Positions 60,530-64,000 of a stretch of DNA of 64,000 nucleotides are shown here, piece after piece. Where the stretch lies: contig CAJJDP010000103.1 of NCBI GenBank assembly GCA_905182995.1, positions 186,001 through 250,000 of the forward strand. The letters are read 5' to 3'. The DNA is from Paramecium octaurelia. Lineage: Eukaryota > Ciliophora > Oligohymenophorea > Peniculida > Parameciidae. The position numbers were made by a program, and so were the translations under genes. The notes beneath the pieces were generated by a model. The model made no database searches, was not told the DNA's origin, and saw only the letters and a program-made list of their open reading frames with translations. The stretch's first letter is position 1; every line of letters begins with the position of its first letter.

Positions 60530-61876
60530 ATGATTATAATTATGCCAGCCTATAAAAGCAACTTGGAAGTGCAGATCAAGCAGGATCAGAAACAGGGGAT
60601 GGGTCTGATAGATCACGAGCAGACCGACACGTTCCCAGTGTGGAAATTTAAGGGAGGTTCAACCACGATATACGAAGAGAGTAATAATGAAATGCATTTT
60701 GCAGATCAAGTCTACACCGAGAGTGCTGAGATGTTGCCCAACAAGAATCAACTCCTGAAAGTGAGCAAGTCAAGTAAAGCTTAGCCAAATCTCAACATTA
60801 TTAGAAAATCAATACGAAATCCTGTTGTCCGTAATGCAGCCACCCTTCATGGTGGTCAAGGACATCAAATCATCCAATGGGCCTGAATATCCTCTTGTAG
60901 TTAATTCCATCATCCGTCTGGGAAGAGTGTATTTTATTATACTCTATTAATTTAAAGTGAGTACAAGGTCATTGAAGAACGCAATAAACACTTGCAGACC
61001 TTCAAGGCTCCCTGCTCCATCAAGGTACGCTAATTAGGCAATCAAATTTTAGTATTCCTTCCTCAGCGATTCCAATGTGACATATCAATGTAAGTTTTGT
61101 TTCATGGAAGGAAGGCAGAGCAAGGATCAACTCTTTCTTACTAATATCTGTCGTTGTGCTGGCAATGGATAGGCTGTTCATCTGGAATGTTTGCGTTATT
61201 GGGTAGATACAAATATCAATAAGGAAGTAACTCAATTTGGTTTGACACTTAAATGGTTATTTAATTCTCCATATTAGGAACAAACAACATGAATGTTCCA
61301 TCTGTAAAGAAGGTCTCCCTATACGAGTTCAGTATGAGGATGAATTCTATGATCTTTTTACACTCGAACGACCTGATTTACAATACATCCTAGTTGAAGT
61401 ACAACTCCATCACTATTCATTAGAACATCAATAAGGACAAGAATTTATGCAATGAAATCTATTTAATCCACAGTCTCCTCATGGAAAACATTAAGATTGT
61501 ACTTCAAATATCTCATATTCAAGGGAAGAGGATTCCAATGCGATATCAAAGCACAGGACATCACAGTCTCTAGACATCATGCCACCATTAAATTGACTGA
61601 TGGTAACTTCGTAATCTAGGACAACAAAAGTAAATTTGGGACTCTTGTATCCATAGACAAGAAAGTTTCTATTGATTGTGCTGCTTGTAGTTTGTAAATT
61701 GGCAAAATACTAATCAATCTTATTTAATCTGATTAAATTTAAAAAGGTAAGGTTCAATTAATGTAGGTGCTCCTTCAACCTAGCACAAACTTACTTAACT
61801 ACCTTAAATAAATAAATAATTAGAAGAGGATGAACCCCAAATGGATGATGATTCTTTTCAATTAGAAAATAAATGA
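60530..61876 (+). CDS. RING-CH zinc finger plus FHA domain protein (388 aa)
   Basis: The middle holds a RING-CH (MARCH-type) finger, CKFCF...ICRCAGNGQAVHLECLRYW...HECSICKE, typical of E3 ubiquitin ligases. The C-terminal FHA domain (IKIGRGFQCDIKAQDITVSR, HHATIKLTDGNFVIQDNKS) binds phosphothreonine; its Gly-Arg, Ser-Arg-His and Asn-Lys-Ser-Lys signatures are present. Seven introns: 60774-60804, 60929-60957, 61025-61052, 61256-61277, 61399-61423, 61499-61523 and 61747-61766 (20-31 nt). Each restores a domain motif and the total is in frame. Inferred role: ubiquitination directed by phosphorylated partners. No TM helix, unlike MARCH proteins. Confidence 0.85.
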
Positions 61877-61915
61877 AAGTGACTTTTATATTATTTTAAT
61901 TATATTTTTATCTTT

Positions 61916-61925
61916 CCCCCCCCCC
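61916..61925 (+). repeat. C10 homopolymer
   Basis: Ten consecutive C bases just after the FHA gene stop, followed by AA, in a genome of roughly 70-75% A+T. Not an array of telomere repeats. Confidence 0.9.
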
Positions 61926-62042
61926 AAGTTAATATATAATTTATCTATAATTTTATGTAAAAAGCTAGCATTTTCAATAGGAATTTCAGACTGCTCTTTA
62001 ATCAAAACAAGTACTAAAATCTGACAGGTAAATTGAGAATGC

Positions 62043-62397
62043 ATGATTGTAGCCCAAAGTGGACATACTCAAACTCATCTTGGATGGGTGTCTCCAGTGG
62101 ATTACAGATTTGGAAGAACAATGTTGTATATCACTTGTGCGATTGGATTCTTTTGTGCATACATGGACCCAGGAGTCTTACATGAAGCAGTATGAATCAC
62201 ATTTAATTTTAGTTTGGCCATTTCAAATAACCACCCAGATATGTGTTGGTAATGTTTCTGCAATAATCATATAGGGATTCGGAAAAGGACTTGATGGAGA
62301 GGAGAAGAAGTTGAATGAATAAATATTAGACAGACATCATGCAGAAGAATAACTAGAGCATTTCAAACACAACATCACCTAATATGATGGTAAATGA
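62043..62397 (+). CDS. small single-pass membrane protein (101 aa)
   Basis: MIVAQSGHTQTHLGWVSPVD, then a hydrophobic segment (MLYITCAIGFFCAYM) and a charged, His-rich C-terminus (LDRHHAEEQLEHFKHN). Introns 62190-62212 (23 nt) and 62249-62274 (26 nt). The pattern recalls small accessory subunits of mitochondrial respiratory or ATP synthase complexes, but no family is recognised. Well spliced and in frame. Confidence 0.6.
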
Positions 62398-62472
62398 TTT
62401 AATCCAAACATATAAAAATATACATGAATAATTAAATAAAATACAAAAAAGGGGTAACAAAAACAAAATCAT

Positions 62473-63514
62473 TCACTTCTCCAAAAGTTACTACAATACT
62501 TCAGGAATAGGCTTCGATCTCTTCCTTATTGTCTTCACAAGTGCAATAGCATCTTCCAGAGAATAATTTAAATCCAATACTAAATAGAGTATGACTGTTT
62601 AAATGCTCCTCTGAATGCCATCGGTGCAATGAACATAGACACACTTACCCTCCTGCATCAGTTTCTTCAAGATCTGATGAGCTTGCATTCCCTTCTTCAA
62701 GAAGGATCGCTTATTGCAATCTTGGATAGGACAATGCGAATACGTAATCTGATAAGATTCACAAGATTTCCGTATGTGATCAAAGTAATCTTCCTGCAAA
62801 TCCTTGTTTATCAGATCTTCAGTGGTTTGTAAGTTGACTATGGCTTCAACTCCCAATTTCTAAAGAATGTGAAGTTCACTAAAAGCTTATGTTGAAATGT
62901 TACTCGGTGTAGAGGAATGAACCCACATAGATGTTGTCCACTAGTTGGTTGTAGCTGAGGGCAAAATCGACCTCAGAATCTATGATGTCGATAACATTGT
63001 TGATGATGGGATGTTAAGTAAATAGTCTGACTGCATTTCGTTCCCAGATGTGATTTTATTGGTATTTATAGGCATAGGAATGAATGGACTTACTTGGGAT
63101 TTCCAATTCCATCCTATACTCATATTCATTGTCATCAGTAAGGAATTAGTCGAGTCTAATTTTAGATCTTCCCTTTTCTGAATATAAATTTACAAACATC
63201 TTGGTATCGTGAAATGAGTTCACTTTCATTCTTATTTTGATGTGGTTCCATGCATCGTCCACATCATTTTGGGAATTCAATACTCTGCTTATTCCATCTT
63301 CCCATTCTACAATCTGTCGATTGCTTTATTTCACTATCACGTATCTGTAATTCATGGGTAAACAACAACACTCTACTCTGGCTCTCCAAACATCTCCTGG
63401 ATTCCATTCCATCTAAATTCCATTTTACACATTCCATTACACTAAATGACAATCGCCAACAATTAGAATGACTTCCCCGTAATTCACGTGTCTTTAAATG
63501 GAAATAGAGCTCAT
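62473..63514 (-). CDS. laforin-like glucan phosphatase: CBM20 plus dual-specificity phosphatase (338 aa)
   Basis: Laforin removes phosphate from glycogen or amylopectin. The N-terminus is a CBM20 starch-binding domain (GDCHLVQWNVQNGIQMEWN followed by PGDVWRARVE, with the conserved Trp residues). The phosphatase follows: DNIYVGSFLYT, GVEAIVNLQTTEDL, an Asp in CPIQD as general acid, and the CX5R loop HCTDGIQRS with Cys288 and Arg294. A 25-nt intron (62879-62903) sits between. The apparent 30-nt intron early in the gene is coding, because it completes the CBM20 motif. Laforins are known from Paramecium and Tetrahymena, which store floridean-type glucan. Confidence 0.9.
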
Positions 63515-63794
63515 TTTGTTTAAATATATATTTATCAATTACTTTTATTAAATAAATCTAACCTAAATATAATTTCAAAATTATTAATAATAGCTCATAC
63601 TTCTTATTACACAATATGAATATTCTAATCGCATTCATCCTCCGTATTATTTAATAACCAGGCATCCTGATCAAAATTAATTAACATATTGGTTGGATTA
63701 TCAATAATTTAGAATTGTTATTACGACCGATTAAAATTATGATGGTTAATGATTAAACCATACTATTTATGACGAAATGATTTTATTTTATTTA

Positions 63795-64000
63795 ATGAGA
63801 CACAAATCAAATGGACAATAACTAATTATTGAAGGATCGCACCTTTTCTTAGGTGATGAGTCAGTCAACTCATTCAAACCAAGATTCTCTAAATACAAGA
63901 ACTTTTACACTAAGAAACCCCTCTTTGAATTTCATTATGTGACTCCAACCCAGAAACATGCTAAGGAAATACTTGACAAAATTTGCCATGTCAATAAAAA
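63795..64000 (+). CDS. hypothetical protein, 5' end only (68 codons)
   Basis: ATG at 63795 opens a frame to the window edge with coding-like composition (QQLIIEGSHLFLGDESVN, KPLFEFHYVTPTQKHAKEIL). No family recognised. The 63515-63794 spacer between divergent genes is AT-rich and featureless. Confidence 0.5.

Noticed and set aside
61916..61925. C-run as telomere
   Set aside because: Only one tract, with no C4A2/C3A3 array, and genes continue on both sides.
63400..63440. Apparent 30-nt GT...AG intron early in the laforin-like gene
   Set aside because: Keeping it as coding completes the CBM20 LxxWN...M.W motif, so it is exon.
1..64000. tRNA, rRNA, CRISPR arrays, insertion sequences
   Set aside because: No cloverleaf, ribosomal core, spaced direct repeats or transposase with terminal repeats could be recognised by eye.

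Overview
The window reads as macronuclear DNA of a ciliate, almost certainly Paramecium. Long coding frames run through TAA and TAG read as glutamine, and only TGA ends genes. Base composition is very AT-rich. Genes are broken by very small introns: the models below use 60 introns of 20-34 nt, nearly all GT...AG. Spaces between genes are often under 50 bp. An intact surface-antigen gene (33797-41422) also points to Paramecium. Gene models were built by hand with the ciliate code and checked for preserved frame across each splice. All coordinates include introns and the stop codon.

1-14 kb: the end of a radial-spoke RSPH9 gene, a ~20-repeat MORN protein, an Alba-domain protein with an Arg-Asp-Asn repeat tail, a small helix-turn-helix protein, a secreted protein with two zinc-less carbonic anhydrase domains, a Cys-rich coiled-coil protein and a 1,338-residue intronless membrane protein. 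14-33 kb: a WD40 protein, a secreted Asn/Ser/Tyr-rich protein ending in a cystatin domain, a nine-intron TPR protein, a Rab-like GTPase with an altered switch II, an Ulp1/SENP-type protease and several small genes. Decayed ORFs fill much of the remaining space.

33.8-41.4 kb is one continuous 2,541-codon ORF for a Cys-rich GPI-anchored surface (immobilization) antigen. 42-51 kb is a dense, mostly plus-strand cluster: a PAP2-like membrane protein, a double RanBP2 zinc finger protein, a B-type cyclin, a probable selenoprotein K/S-like protein with an in-frame UGA one codon before its stop and a SECIS-like 3' structure, an acyl-carrier-like protein lacking its modified serine, and a sortilin. 51-64 kb holds a coiled-coil protein, a 1,736-residue type I membrane protein, the p28/DNALI1 dynein light chain, a RING-CH plus FHA protein, a small membrane protein, a laforin-like glucan phosphatase and the start of one more gene.

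There is no operon logic here. Themes are cilia (RSPH9, DNALI1), secretion and the surface (antigen, sortilin, cystatin protein, two large membrane proteins), glucan metabolism (laforin) and regulation (cyclin, Ulp1, FHA/RING-CH, Rab). No rRNA, tRNA, CRISPR array or transposase was recognised.
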